Of a DNA stretch of 64,000 nt, positions 48,735 through 57,300 are shown piece by piece. A program made the translations under genes and the position numbers. The number at the start of each line of letters is the position of its first letter. The first letter of the stretch is position 1. This DNA is from Nocardioides kongjuensis (lineage in GTDB: Bacteria > Actinomycetota > Actinomycetes > Propionibacteriales > Nocardioidaceae), in the NCBI RefSeq assembly GCF_013409625.1, contig NZ_JACCBF010000001.1, positions 1,178,001-1,242,000 of the forward strand, given 5' to 3'. The notes under the pieces are model-generated. The model worked only from the letters and a program-made list of their open reading frames with translations. It was not told the DNA's origin and did no database searches.

Positions 48735-49636
48735 CAGGCGCTCCGGAGGGTCTGGAGGATGCGGGCGCGATGGTCGCCCGGCGTGCCCCAGGCGGTGACG
48801 AGTGCGCGGATCTTGGTGATCCACACGCTCAGGTCGAACTCCTGGGTGTAGCCGATCGCGCCGTGCACCTGCAGGCCGGTGCGCGAGGCGAGGTACGCCG
48901 CGTCGGCGCAGGCGACCTTGGCGGCCGACACCGCGCGCGCCCTCTCGCCGGTCGAGCCTGTGACCAGCGCGGCGCCGTGGACCAGCGGACGGGCGAAGTC
49001 GAGCGCGATCCGCACGTCGGCGAGCTTGTGCTTGATGGCCTGGTAGGAGCCGATCTCGCGGCCGAACTGCTTGCGCTGCTTGACGTAGGTCACCGCGTCC
49101 GCGAGCACTCGCTCGCCGGCGCCCAGGAGCTGGGCGGCGGTGGCGAGCACCGCGAGGTCGTAGGCCGCGTCGAGGTCGCCGTGCCCGACGGCCTCGCCGG
49201 GAGTGACGTCGAAGACGTGGCGGGTGCGGTCGACCGAGGTGTGGGCGGTCCCCGCGGTCGCGGCGTGCAGCGTGCCGTCGACGACGGCGTAGACCGCGTC
49301 GGCGACGTCGGCGTCGAGCGCACGGGGCATCGCGACCGTGGCGACGCCCTCGACCTCGGCGCCGAGCGCGATGGGCAGGTAGGCGGCCGACTCGACCCAC
49401 GGGCCGGGCACGGCGTGGCGGCCGAGGGCCTCGAACGCGACGCAGACCTCGACGGGGGACGCCTCGGTGGCGAGCATGGTCAGGCCCTGCTCGGCGAGCC
49501 GCTCCCAGAGCCTGAGCCCGGCGGCGTGGTCGCCCTCGGCCCAGCTGCGGGCGGCGGTGACGGTGTCGGCTGCGGCCAGCAGGGCGTCGAGCGAGGCGGC
49601 GAAGTCCTGCTGGTCGGTGGTGAGCTCGAACCTCAT
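48734..49636 (-). CDS. fadE32: acyl-CoA dehydrogenase, FadE32-like
   Basis: 300 residues, shorter than a classical ACAD of about 380. It keeps RFELTTDQQDFAASLDALL, RKQFGREIGSYQAIKHKLADV and LQVHGAIGYTQEFDLSVW, but the middle beta domain is reduced. It overlaps fadE31 by four bases and fadE33 by one. Such short subunits in steroid degraders pair with a partner ACAD to build one active site (family knowledge). It probably pairs with the product of 47742-48734. Confidence 0.8.
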   Translation of the reverse strand: MRFELTTDQQDFAASLDALLAAADTVTAARSWAEGDHAAGLRLWERLAEQGLTMLATEASPVEVCVAFEALGRHAVPGPWVESAAYLPIALGAEVEGVATVAMPRALDADVADAVYAVVDGTLHAATAGTAHTSVDRTRHVFDVTPGEAVGHGDLDAAYDLAVLATAAQLLGAGERVLADAVTYVKQRKQFGREIGSYQAIKHKLADVRIALDFARPLVHGAALVTGSTGERARAVSAAKVACADAAYLASRTGLQVHGAIGYTQEFDLSVWITKIRALVTAWGTPGDHRARILQTLRSA

Positions 49637-50784
49637 GACTTCTGCACTCCCTTGGGCTCACGCGGCAGACCGAGGATCCGCTCGGCGATGATGTTGCGCT
49701 GGATCTCGTTGGTGCCGGCGTAGATCGGGCCGGACAGCGAGAAGGTGTAGCCGTCGAGCCAGCGGGACTCGAGCTCGGCGTCGGGGCCGAGCAGGTCGAG
49801 CGCGGTCTCGTGGAGGGCGACGTCGAGCTCGCTCCACCACACCTTGTTGACCGAGCCCGCCGCGCCGATGTCGCCACCGTCCTTGAGCCTGGTGACGGTG
49901 CCCCAGGTGTAGAGGCGGTAGGCCTCGGCCCGGAGCCACGCGTCGACGACACGGTCGGCCACGCGGGGGTCGGGCTTCTCGTCGTACAGCGCGAGCAGGC
50001 GGTCGGCGGCCGCGGTGAAGCGACCGGGGGAGCGCAGCGAGAGACCGCGCTCGTTGCCGGCCGTGCTCATCGCGACCCGCCAGCCGTCGCCCGGTGCGCC
50101 GAGCACGTCGGCGTCGGGCACGAAGACGTCGTCGAAGAAGACCTCGGCGAAGCCCTCCTCGCCGTCGAGCTGAGCGATCGGACGGACCGTCACGCCGTCG
50201 GCGTCCAGCGGGAACAGGAAGTACGTGAGGCCGGCGTGCTTCTGCGCCTCCGGGTCGCTGCGGAACAGGCCGAAGCCCCACTGGGCCAGCGCCGCACGCG
50301 AGCACCAGATCTTCTGCCCGTTGAGCACCCAGCCGCCGCGCTCGTCGTCACGACGGGCAGTCGACTTGAGGGAGGCGAGGTCGGAGCCGGCCTCGGGCTC
50401 GCTCCAGCACTGCGCCCAGACCCGCTCGCCGGTCGCCATCGAGGGCAGGAAGCGGTCCTGCTGCTCGGGGGTGCCGTGCTCGAAGATGATCGGGGCGAGG
50501 AGGAAGATCCCGTTCTGCGAGACACGCAGGGGTGCGCCGGCCCGGTAGTACTCCTCCTCGAAGATGATCCACTCCACGAGGGACGCCTCGCGGCCGTGGT
50601 ACTCCTTCGGCCAGGACACGACCGACCAGCGCTCTGCGGCGAGCTTCGCCTCCCAGGCCTGGTGCAGGACGAAGCCGTCGGCGGTGTCGAGGGACGGCAG
50701 CGGCTCGGCCGGCACGTTGGCCGCCAGCCAGGCGCGAGCCTCGGCCTGGAAGGCCAGCTCGGACTCGCTCAGTTCGAGATCCAT
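49633..50784 (-). CDS. fadE31: acyl-CoA dehydrogenase, FadE31-like
   Basis: 383 residues, full-length ACAD. AQCWSEPEAGSDLASLKSTA is the FAD/substrate motif, NGQKIWCSRAALAQWG follows, and the C-terminus has GPIYAGTNEIQRNIIAERILGLPREPKG. It is the first gene of the minus-strand operon and starts at ATG 50784. It shares a 97-base divergent promoter with fadE30; the palindromic operator lies 67 bases from its start. Role in ring C/D CoA-ester dehydrogenation inferred from synteny. Confidence 0.82.
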   Translation of the reverse strand: MDLELSESELAFQAEARAWLAANVPAEPLPSLDTADGFVLHQAWEAKLAAERWSVVSWPKEYHGREASLVEWIIFEEEYYRAGAPLRVSQNGIFLLAPIIFEHGTPEQQDRFLPSMATGERVWAQCWSEPEAGSDLASLKSTARRDDERGGWVLNGQKIWCSRAALAQWGFGLFRSDPEAQKHAGLTYFLFPLDADGVTVRPIAQLDGEEGFAEVFFDDVFVPDADVLGAPGDGWRVAMSTAGNERGLSLRSPGRFTAAADRLLALYDEKPDPRVADRVVDAWLRAEAYRLYTWGTVTRLKDGGDIGAAGSVNKVWWSELDVALHETALDLLGPDAELESRWLDGYTFSLSGPIYAGTNEIQRNIIAERILGLPREPKGVQKS

Positions 50785-50851
50785 GTCAGTTCGGGTTCCT
50801 CATCGGCGTGGAGGTCGTCACAGTCGAAATGTAGGCCCGGGCGCTGCCCGA

Positions 50852-50869
50852 ACCAAGCATTTGCTTGGT
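50852..50869. promoter_or_regulatory. 18-base palindromic operator, fadE31/fadE30 divergent promoter (KstR2-like)
   Basis: ACCAAGCATTTGCTTGGT, with 8-base perfect arms. It sits where the -35/-10 spacer of fadE30 should be: TAGGGT (50869-50874) follows, seven bases before the ATG. The same 18 bases recur at 62670. Half-sites AnCAAG/CTTGnT resemble the KstR2 half-sites, but the spacing is wider than the published 14-base motif as I recall it. Confidence 0.75.
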
Positions 50870-50881
50870 AGGGTACCAGCC

Positions 50882-52084
50882 ATGAACCTGACCGAGGGGC
50901 CTGAGGACCGCGCTTTCCGCGCCGAGATCCGGGAATGGCTCGGCGACCACCTGACCGGCGAGTGGGCGGCGCTGCGCGGACTCGGCGGCCCCGGGCGCGA
51001 GCACGAGGCGCACGACGAGCGCCTGGCCTGGAACCGCCACCTCGCCGAGCACGGCTGGACCGCGGTCGGCTGGCCCACCGAGCACGGCGGCCGCGGCCTG
51101 TCCCTGTGGCAGCAGGTGATCTTCCACGAGGAGTACGCGCGGTCGAACGCCCCGGCCGGCGTCAACCACCTCGGCGAGCAGCTCCTCGGCCCGACGCTGA
51201 TCGCGTTCGGCACGCCCGAGCAGCAGCAGCGCTTCCTGCCCGAGATCGTCGCCGTGCGCGAGCTGTGGGCGCAGGGCTACTCCGAGCCCGGCGCCGGGTC
51301 CGACCTCGCCAACGTGCAGACCCGTGCCCGCCTCGACGAGGCGACCGGCGAGTGGGTGGTCGACGGGCAGAAGGTCTGGACGTCGCTGGCCCACCTGTCC
51401 GACTGGTGCTTCGTCGTCGCTCGCACCGAGGCTGGGTCGCAGCGCCACCAGGGACTGTCCTTCCTGCTCGTGCCGCTGCGCCAGGACGGCGTCGAGGTGC
51501 GCCCGATCGAGCAGCTCACCAGCGGCTCGGAGTTCAACGAGGTCTTCTTCACCGGCGCCCGCACCGCGGGCGACCTCGTGGTCGGCGAGCCCGGACGCGG
51601 CTGGGGCGTGGCGATGGGCCTGCTCGGTTTCGAGCGCGGCGTGTCCACCCTCGGCCAGACCGTCGGGTTCGCCCGCGAGCTCGAGACCGTGGTGGCCCGC
51701 GCGAAGGAGAACGGCTCGATCGACGACCCGGTCGTGCGCGACCGGCTCGCGGCCCTCAAGACCGAGCTCGCCGTGATCCGCAGCTTCGCCCTGCGCGCGC
51801 TGGCGCTCGTCGAGGGCGGCCAGGACTCGGCAGCCGGCGGTGGCGCTGGCTCGATCTTCAAGCTGGCGTGGGCGACCTGGCACCGCACCCTCGGCGAGGT
51901 GGCCATGGACGTCGCCGGCCGCGGTGGCCTGCTGACGCGCGGCGGGTCGTCGTACGACCTCGACGACCACCAGCGACTCTTCCTCTTCTCGCGTGCTGAC
52001 ACGATCTACGGCGGCAGCGACGAGATCCAACGAAACATCCTCGCCGAGCGCGTGCTCGGCCTACCGAAGGAGCCCCGCGGATGA
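50882..52084 (+). CDS. fadE30: acyl-CoA dehydrogenase, FadE30-like
   Basis: 400 residues. AQGYSEPGAGSDLANVQTRA, DGQKVWTSLAHLSDWCF and C-terminal DTIYGGSDEIQRNILAERVLGLP are classical ACAD motifs. In M. tuberculosis FadE30 dehydrogenates a HIP-derived CoA ester and is encoded beside ipdF and fadA6, the same order as here. The start ATG has the TAGGGT box seven bases upstream and no Shine-Dalgarno, so translation is probably leaderless. It overlaps ipdF by ATGA. Confidence 0.84.
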   Translation: MNLTEGPEDRAFRAEIREWLGDHLTGEWAALRGLGGPGREHEAHDERLAWNRHLAEHGWTAVGWPTEHGGRGLSLWQQVIFHEEYARSNAPAGVNHLGEQLLGPTLIAFGTPEQQQRFLPEIVAVRELWAQGYSEPGAGSDLANVQTRARLDEATGEWVVDGQKVWTSLAHLSDWCFVVARTEAGSQRHQGLSFLLVPLRQDGVEVRPIEQLTSGSEFNEVFFTGARTAGDLVVGEPGRGWGVAMGLLGFERGVSTLGQTVGFARELETVVARAKENGSIDDPVVRDRLAALKTELAVIRSFALRALALVEGGQDSAAGGGAGSIFKLAWATWHRTLGEVAMDVAGRGGLLTRGGSSYDLDDHQRLFLFSRADTIYGGSDEIQRNILAERVLGLPKEPRG

Positions 52085-52884
52085 CTGCGATGCGACCCGA
52101 GCAGCCGACCCCCGACTACGTCCCCGGGCACGACCTGCTCGCCGGGAAGGTGGTCGTCGTGACCGCCGCCGCCGGTGCCGGGATCGGTGCGGCCGTCGTG
52201 CGCAGGGCGCTGGAGGAGGGTGCCAGGGCGGTCGTCTTCAGCGACACCCACGAGCGTCGCCTGGCCGAGGCCGAGGAGGCGCTGGCCGCCGAGTTCGGCG
52301 CCGACCGGGTCCGCCAGCTGGTCTGCAACGTCACCAGGGAGGAGGACATCGCCGCCCTGCTCGACGCGGCCGAGGAGTTCGGCGGCGTCGACGTCATGAT
52401 CAACAACGCCGGCCTCGGCGGCACCGACTCGATCCTCGAGGTCACCGACGAGACCTGGAACCGGGTCATCGACATCACCCTGACCGGCACCATGCGGGCG
52501 ACTCGCGCGGTCGGCCAGCGCTTCGTCGCCGCCGGCAAGAAGGGCGTCATCGTCAACAACGCCTCCGTCATCGGCTGGCGCGCGCAGGAGGGCCAGGCCC
52601 ACTACGCCGCCGCCAAGGCCGGAGTGATGGCGCTGACCCGCTGCTCCGCGCTCGACCTCGCGCCCCACGGCATCCGCGTCAACGCGGTCTCGCCCTCGCT
52701 GGCCATGCACCCGTTCCTCGAGAAGGTGACCTCGCCCGAGCTGCTCGTCGAGCTCAAGCAGCGCGAGGCCTTCGGCCGCGCCGCCGCTCCGTGGGAGGTC
52801 GCCAACGTGATGGTCTTCCTCGCGAGCGACTACTCGTCGTACCTGACGGGCGAGGTCATCTCCGTCAGCAGCCAGCACGCCTGA
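52081..52884 (+). CDS. ipdF: short-chain dehydrogenase, IpdF-like
   Basis: 267 residues, NAD(P)-dependent SDR. The cofactor loop TAAAGAGIG replaces the usual TGxxxGIG Thr-Gly; NNAGLGG, the catalytic Ser in VNNASVIG, and HYAAAKAGVMAL with Tyr and Lys are intact. In the ring C/D pathway IpdF interconverts the 5-keto and 5-hydroxy forms of HIP-CoA (family knowledge). Coupled to fadE30 by overlap; 33 bases before fadA6. Confidence 0.83.
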   Translation: MTAMRPEQPTPDYVPGHDLLAGKVVVVTAAAGAGIGAAVVRRALEEGARAVVFSDTHERRLAEAEEALAAEFGADRVRQLVCNVTREEDIAALLDAAEEFGGVDVMINNAGLGGTDSILEVTDETWNRVIDITLTGTMRATRAVGQRFVAAGKKGVIVNNASVIGWRAQEGQAHYAAAKAGVMALTRCSALDLAPHGIRVNAVSPSLAMHPFLEKVTSPELLVELKQREAFGRAAAPWEVANVMVFLASDYSSYLTGEVISVSSQHA

Positions 52885-52917
52885 GCTCGTCCACCCCTCT
52901 ACGCAAGGAGTCCTGTC

Positions 52918-54081
52918 ATGGCTGAGGCCTACATCGTCGACGCGGTCCGCACCGCGGTGGGCAAGCGCGGTGGCGCGCTCGCCGGGGTCCACTCCGCCGA
53001 CCTCGGCGCGCACTCGCTCGCCGCCCTCGTCGAGCGCACCGGGATCGACGCGGGTGCGGTCGACGACGTGATCCTGGGCTGCTGCGACACCATCGGATCG
53101 CAGGCCGGCGACATCGCCCGCACCGCCTGGCTGGTCGCGGGCCTGCCCGACCACGTCCCCGGTGTCACCATCGACCGCCAGTGCGGCTCGTCCCAGCAGG
53201 CCGTGCACTTCGCGGCACAGGGCGTCATGTCCGGCACCCAGGACCTCGTCGTCGCCGGCGGCGTGCAGAACATGAGCGCCATCCCGATCTCGGCCGCGAT
53301 GATGGTCGGCCAGCAGTACGGCTTCACCACGCCGTTCGCGGAGTCCCCGGGCTGGATCAAGCGGTACGGCGACCAGGAGGTCAGCCAGTTCCGCTCGGCC
53401 GAGATGATCGCGGAGAAGTGGGACGTGTCCCGCGAGGACATGGAGAGGTTCGCGCTGGCCTCGCACGAGCGGGCCAAGGCGGCCATCGCCGAGGGCCGGT
53501 TCGCGAGCGAAATCGCGCCGTACGTCCTGGAGGACGGCAGCGTCTTCGACACCGACCAGTGCCCGCGCGACACCTCGCTGGAGAAGATGGCCGGGCTCGA
53601 GCCGCTCGCCCCCGGCGGCCGGATCACCGCCGGCGTCGCCTCGCAGATCTGCGACGGCTCCGCCGCGGTGCTCATCGCCTCCGAGCAGGCCGTCAAGGAC
53701 CACGGGCTGACGCCCCGGGCCCGGATCGTGCACCTGTCCGTGCGCGGCGACGACCCCGTCTGGATGCTCACCGGCCCGATCCCGGCCACGAAGCACGCGC
53801 TCGCCAAGGCCGGCATGACGATCGACGACATCGACCTGTTCGAGTGCAACGAGGCCTTCGCCTCGGTCGTGCTGGCCTGGATGAAGGAGACCGGCGCGCC
53901 GCACGAGAAGGTCAACGTCAACGGCGGAGGCATCGCCCTCGGACACCCGATCGGCGCCACCGGGGCCCGCCTGATGACCACCCTCCTCAACGAGCTCGAG
54001 CGCACCGGCGGCCGCTACGGCCTGCAGACCATGTGCGAGGGCGGCGGCCAGGCCAACGTCACCATCATCGAGCGTCTCTGA
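52918..54081 (+). CDS. fadA6: thiolase, FadA6-like acetyl-CoA acetyltransferase
   Basis: 387 residues. The nucleophile is Cys89 in DRQCGSSQQ, His343 in LGHPIGATG and the second Cys373 in TMCEGGGQ. Degradative thiolase; KstR2-regulated FadA6 cleaves a beta-keto CoA from the opened rings. AAGGAGT precedes the ATG. Same order as M. tuberculosis fadE30-Rv3559c-fadA6, except that kstR2, adjacent there, is not present here. A hairpin at 54115 ends the unit. Confidence 0.88.
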   Translation: MAEAYIVDAVRTAVGKRGGALAGVHSADLGAHSLAALVERTGIDAGAVDDVILGCCDTIGSQAGDIARTAWLVAGLPDHVPGVTIDRQCGSSQQAVHFAAQGVMSGTQDLVVAGGVQNMSAIPISAAMMVGQQYGFTTPFAESPGWIKRYGDQEVSQFRSAEMIAEKWDVSREDMERFALASHERAKAAIAEGRFASEIAPYVLEDGSVFDTDQCPRDTSLEKMAGLEPLAPGGRITAGVASQICDGSAAVLIASEQAVKDHGLTPRARIVHLSVRGDDPVWMLTGPIPATKHALAKAGMTIDDIDLFECNEAFASVVLAWMKETGAPHEKVNVNGGGIALGHPIGATGARLMTTLLNELERTGGRYGLQTMCEGGGQANVTIIERL

Positions 54082-54114
54082 AATCCCTGCGCGTCACCGC
54101 GGAACCCCGGGGTC

Positions 54115-54135
54115 CCCTCCCTGCGTAAGGGAGGG
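54115..54135 (+). terminator. hairpin after fadA6
   Basis: CCCTCCCT (54115-54122), loop GCGTA, AGGGAGGG (54128-54135), 33 bases after the stop. It overlaps a possible ECF-type promoter (GGAACC at 54101, CGTA at 54124) for the next sigma gene. Confidence 0.6.
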
Positions 54136-54156
54136 TGACACCTGAAAGGAGCCGCG

Positions 54157-54675
54157 ATGCGCAACCAGCGTGACGACGCGTTCGACGAGTTCGCGACGAC
54201 GGCGTGGCCACGGCTGCACCGGATCGGCTACCTGCTGACGGGCGACCACCATCTCGCCGAGGACCTCGCGCAGGCGGCACTGGTCCGCACCTACTCCTCG
54301 TGGAGCCGGGTGCGGGCCGGTGACGCGCCGGCGTACGCGCGGCGCGTGCTGCTCAACCTCAACGTCGACCGCCTGCGCCGCAAGCGGGTCGTGGAGGTCG
54401 GGGACGCCGCGCTGGCCGTCGTACCGACGGCGGGCGGGTCCACGTCCGCGGCGACGGTCGAGGACCGCGACCAGGTCGTGCGCCTGCTCGCCGGGCTGAG
54501 CGAGCGCGAGCGGCGGGTGGTGGTCCTGCGCCACTACTGCGACCTGAGCGAGGCCGCGGTCGCGGCCGAGCTCGGCATCGCTCCGGGCACCGTCAAGAGC
54601 GCGCTGTCGCGCGCGCTCGCGAAGCTGCGGGTGTCGATCACCGAGGACACCGACGAGCTGAGGGGTGCGTTGTGA
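54157..54675 (+). CDS. ECF sigma factor, SigE/SigM-like family (second copy)
   Basis: 172 residues, the same length and family as the sigma at 29921. Region 2: GYLLTGDHHLAEDLAQAALVRTY; region 4: VVVLRHYCDLSEAAVAAELGIAPGTVKSALSRALAKL. The upstream GGAACC and CGTA, 17 bases apart, could be an autoregulated ECF promoter. GAAAGGAG precedes the ATG. The 3' end overlaps the membrane protein gene by GTGA, repeating the organisation at 29100-30439. Confidence 0.9.
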   Translation: MRNQRDDAFDEFATTAWPRLHRIGYLLTGDHHLAEDLAQAALVRTYSSWSRVRAGDAPAYARRVLLNLNVDRLRRKRVVEVGDAALAVVPTAGGSTSAATVEDRDQVVRLLAGLSERERRVVVLRHYCDLSEAAVAAELGIAPGTVKSALSRALAKLRVSITEDTDELRGAL

Positions 54676-55661
54676 GCGATCGAACCGTCGCCGAGCTGGA
54701 GCAGCTGCTGACCGGGCACGGGCCGTCCGGGCCCGGCCCCGACCTGGACCTGATCCGCCGCCGGGGGCGCGGTCGCCGCCGGCTGCGGCGCGCCGGTACG
54801 GCCGGCAGCGTGGTCGCCGGCGCGGCGCTCGTCACCGTCGTCGCGGTGGCGGTCACGGGCGGCACCGAGCGCGCCGCCGACCCGGCCGGGCCTCCCAAGG
54901 TCGTTGCGTCGGCTCGGGCCGGGCTCTCCGACCTCGCCCGGCGCGCGCTGACCGAGATCCCCGGTGCGCAGCAGGTCTCGCCGACGATGGTCTCGATCCC
55001 CGCGCCCGGCGCGCGTGGCCTCGGCCCCGACATGCCGGCTCAGGTCCACGGGCAGGCCGTCGCGCTGCCCGAGGAGAGCTACGCGGGGGTGACCATGTTC
55101 AAGCGCAAGGACGTCCCGGCCTGGCTGTACGACGGCACCGAGGCTCTCGAGAAGGACCAGGGCGACGAGGAGACCGGCTATCCCGTCGGTACGACCGACC
55201 TCACCGGCGTCGGGGTCGACCTCGGGCCGCAGTACCTCGGCTGCGTCACGACCGAGGGCGCCGCAGACCCGCCCGCGGGCGAGACCTGCCACCCGGCGGT
55301 GGTGACGCGCCAGGGTGACGCCTGGGCCTACCAGTGGGGGATGGGCACCGAGCGGTTCCTCGAGCCGGGCGCCCCGATGGAGGTGTTCACGACGCGCGCC
55401 TCCGTCGACGGAGCGGACGGCACGCTCGGGATCGCGGGCCTGGACGGCACCGATGTCGCGCGGGCGGTGTTCATCGGGACCGACGGCACCCGCGTGGAGG
55501 GAACCGTGCTGGCCGGCACCCTGGTCCCCGGCGAGTCGATGTTCTACGGCGAGGTCGCGGGGCCCCTGGCCCGGGTGATCGCCTACGACGCCGCGGGCGA
55601 GGTGATCGAGGACCACCCGCTGCGCGAGTGCAAGGACCCGGTCGACTGCGAGGTGCGCTGA
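54672..55661 (+). CDS. membrane-anchored partner of the second sigma factor
   Basis: 329 residues. Cytosolic N-terminus of about 40 residues ending in a basic RRRGRGRRRLRR stretch, one TM segment (GSVVAGAALVTVVAVAVTG), then about 260 extracytoplasmic residues with paired Cys (LGCVTTEG, ETCHPAVV, REC and DCEVR). Topology parallels the partner protein at 29100, but I see no close sequence likeness in the outer domain. Could be an anti-sigma factor or a sigma-controlled sensor; no ZAS motif. Confidence 0.7.
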   Translation: MSDRTVAELEQLLTGHGPSGPGPDLDLIRRRGRGRRRLRRAGTAGSVVAGAALVTVVAVAVTGGTERAADPAGPPKVVASARAGLSDLARRALTEIPGAQQVSPTMVSIPAPGARGLGPDMPAQVHGQAVALPEESYAGVTMFKRKDVPAWLYDGTEALEKDQGDEETGYPVGTTDLTGVGVDLGPQYLGCVTTEGAADPPAGETCHPAVVTRQGDAWAYQWGMGTERFLEPGAPMEVFTTRASVDGADGTLGIAGLDGTDVARAVFIGTDGTRVEGTVLAGTLVPGESMFYGEVAGPLARVIAYDAAGEVIEDHPLRECKDPVDCEVR

Positions 55662-55684
55662 GACCGGTCTCGCCGGGGCCCGGG

Positions 55685-56404
55685 TCAGCGGCGCCGGCGT
55701 CGGCGGCGCTCGGTCTCGAAGACCAGCCGCCGGATCCGGTCACCGTGCACGCTCGGGTCCACGAAGGCGATCGCGACGCCGAGCCCGCCGCTGGCGAAGC
55801 GGACGTGGCGCACCACCCGGGCCTCCTGGACCAGGTTGTCGCCGTCGATCCGGGTCGTCGCCTCGACACTCGTCCCGACGGGCGGCGGCTCGGTGCGGAC
55901 GGTCGCCAGCAGACCGCCCTCGCTGACGTCGACGACCACGCCGAGGAGCTCGAGGTGCTCGGGGTGCTCGGGGTGCTCGGGGTGCTCGGGCTGGTCGGGG
56001 GCAGCGTCCGCCGAGGTCTCCTCGACCTCCGGCGTCCAGCGCAGCAGCACCGGCATCGAGATCCGGGCGCGGAAGAACGAGCGCTGCTGCAGGCGTGCGG
56101 GCGGTGAGCTCGGGCGGAGCAGCCAGACCTCGCCGTAGGCCCGCCGGCCGGGTCGGGTGCTCACCGGGCACTCCATGCGTCCGAGCGGGTAGGTCCACGC
56201 CAGGGTGACGTCGAAGTGGTGCTCGTGGGGGTCCAGGCCGACCGGACAGGCGACGACCAGCGTGGTCGACCCGTCGGGCTGCGGCTCGAGGTCGAGCACC
56301 TTCGTCTCCAGTGCCACCGGGTCGCCGGCGGTCGGCCGCAGGGTCAGCGCCACCGTCTGCAGGACCGTCGGATGCAGGTCGGGCTGGACGTCCGTGTGCT
56401 GCAT
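55685..56404 (-). CDS. PilZ-domain protein (putative c-di-GMP binder)
   Basis: 239 residues with an N-terminal YcgR-N-like beta domain and a C-terminal PilZ domain. The c-di-GMP motifs are RxxxR in QQRSFFRARISMPV and DVSEGG (D/NxSxxG). Between strands there is an insert encoding PEHPEHPEHPEH, made by a 9-base DNA repeat. The C-terminus is poly-Arg. No flagellar or cyclase genes are adjacent, so its target is unknown. Start is ATG 56404. Confidence 0.82.
   Translation of the reverse strand: MQHTDVQPDLHPTVLQTVALTLRPTAGDPVALETKVLDLEPQPDGSTTLVVACPVGLDPHEHHFDVTLAWTYPLGRMECPVSTRPGRRAYGEVWLLRPSSPPARLQQRSFFRARISMPVLLRWTPEVEETSADAAPDQPEHPEHPEHPEHLELLGVVVDVSEGGLLATVRTEPPPVGTSVEATTRIDGDNLVQEARVVRHVRFASGGLGVAIAFVDPSVHGDRIRRLVFETERRRRRRR
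55953..55990. repeat. 9-base tandem repeat inside the PilZ gene
   Basis: GGTGCTCGG repeated four times in frame; codes for PEH units on the minus strand. A likely site of slippage. Confidence 0.8.
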
Positions 56405-56473
56405 GCCGAACCGATCGGCCGCGGACGGTCGTACCTGAGGACGAGTGTCGGACCGGACTGCTTCGATGGGCGC

Positions 56474-56854
56474 ATGATCGATCACCTCGGCATCAACTGC
56501 GCCGACCTCGCCGCGTCCAAGACCTTCTACGACCAGGTCCTCGCCCCTCTCGGCTACGGGCGGGTCCTCGACTACGACGTCGCCGTGGGCTACGGGCCGG
56601 AGGGCGACCCCGCCTTCTGGCTGAGCAGCTACGCCGACATGCCGCCGCAGCGCGAGGTCCACGTCGCGTTCAAGGCCGCAGACGTCGCGGCCGTGCACGC
56701 CTTCCACGAGGCAGCCGTCGCGGCGGGCGTCGAGGTGCTGCACGAGCCGCGGCACTGGCCGGAGTACCACCCCGGCTACTACGGGGTGTTCGTCCGCGAC
56801 CTCGACGGCAACAACGTCGAGGCCGTGTTCCACGGCTACGTCGCCGAGGCGTGA
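56474..56854 (+). CDS. VOC (glyoxalase-like) family protein
   Basis: 126 residues, one vicinal-oxygen-chelate unit pair. IDHLGINCADLAASKTFYDQVLAPLGY is the N-terminal strand with a metal His, VHVAFKAAD holds the second and DLDGNNVEAVFHG the C-terminal Glu. May be a lyase, dioxygenase-like or resistance protein; the specific substrate is unknown. It runs divergently from the PilZ gene. Confidence 0.85.
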   Translation: MIDHLGINCADLAASKTFYDQVLAPLGYGRVLDYDVAVGYGPEGDPAFWLSSYADMPPQREVHVAFKAADVAAVHAFHEAAVAAGVEVLHEPRHWPEYHPGYYGVFVRDLDGNNVEAVFHGYVAEA

Positions 56855-56873
56855 GCCCGGCGGTGGGCGGTGC

Positions 56874-57248
56874 TCAGAGCACCGTCCACCAGATGCCGAC
56901 GATCGCCGGGACCAGGCCCAGCAGCAGCCAGGGCGAGCGCCAGGAGCGGCCGTTGATGACGAGCGTGGCCGCGATGCCGCCGACCATGAACGCCGCAGCG
57001 ATGACGTTGAGGCCGATCCGGGCGTCGGTCCGGTCCGCGGCGACGTGGTCGGCCGCGATCACGAAGCCCGCCGAGAGGTGGAAGATCGTGGTGATGACCA
57101 GCACCGAGACCACTCGGCGCTGCACGCGCTGGAGGCGCTCGATGTCCTTGGGGTCCGGTGCCTTGCGAGGCGCGTTCGGGTCCATCAGGTGACGGCGGCG
57201 GGGGGCGGCTGCGCTCGGGCTCGACCCCTGCGGCGACGTCTGGTTCAC
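56874..57248 (-). CDS. small integral membrane protein
   Basis: 124 residues from GTG 57248, or 103 from ATG 57185. A charged N-terminus (PRKAPDPKDIERLQRVQRR) is followed by about three TM segments: VVSVLVITTIFHLSAGFVIA, IGLNVIAAAFMVGGIAATLVI and PWLLLGLVPAIVGIWWTVL. No recognised family. CTGAGG before the GTG gives weak support to the longer form. Confidence 0.65.
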   Translation of the reverse strand: MNQTSPQGSSPSAAAPRRRHLMDPNAPRKAPDPKDIERLQRVQRRVVSVLVITTIFHLSAGFVIAADHVAADRTDARIGLNVIAAAFMVGGIAATLVINGRSWRSPWLLLGLVPAIVGIWWTVL

Positions 57249-57300
57249 GGCCTCAGGATATCCAGTGGCACCGGCGCCGGCCGCATCGGAGGCTGGTGCC

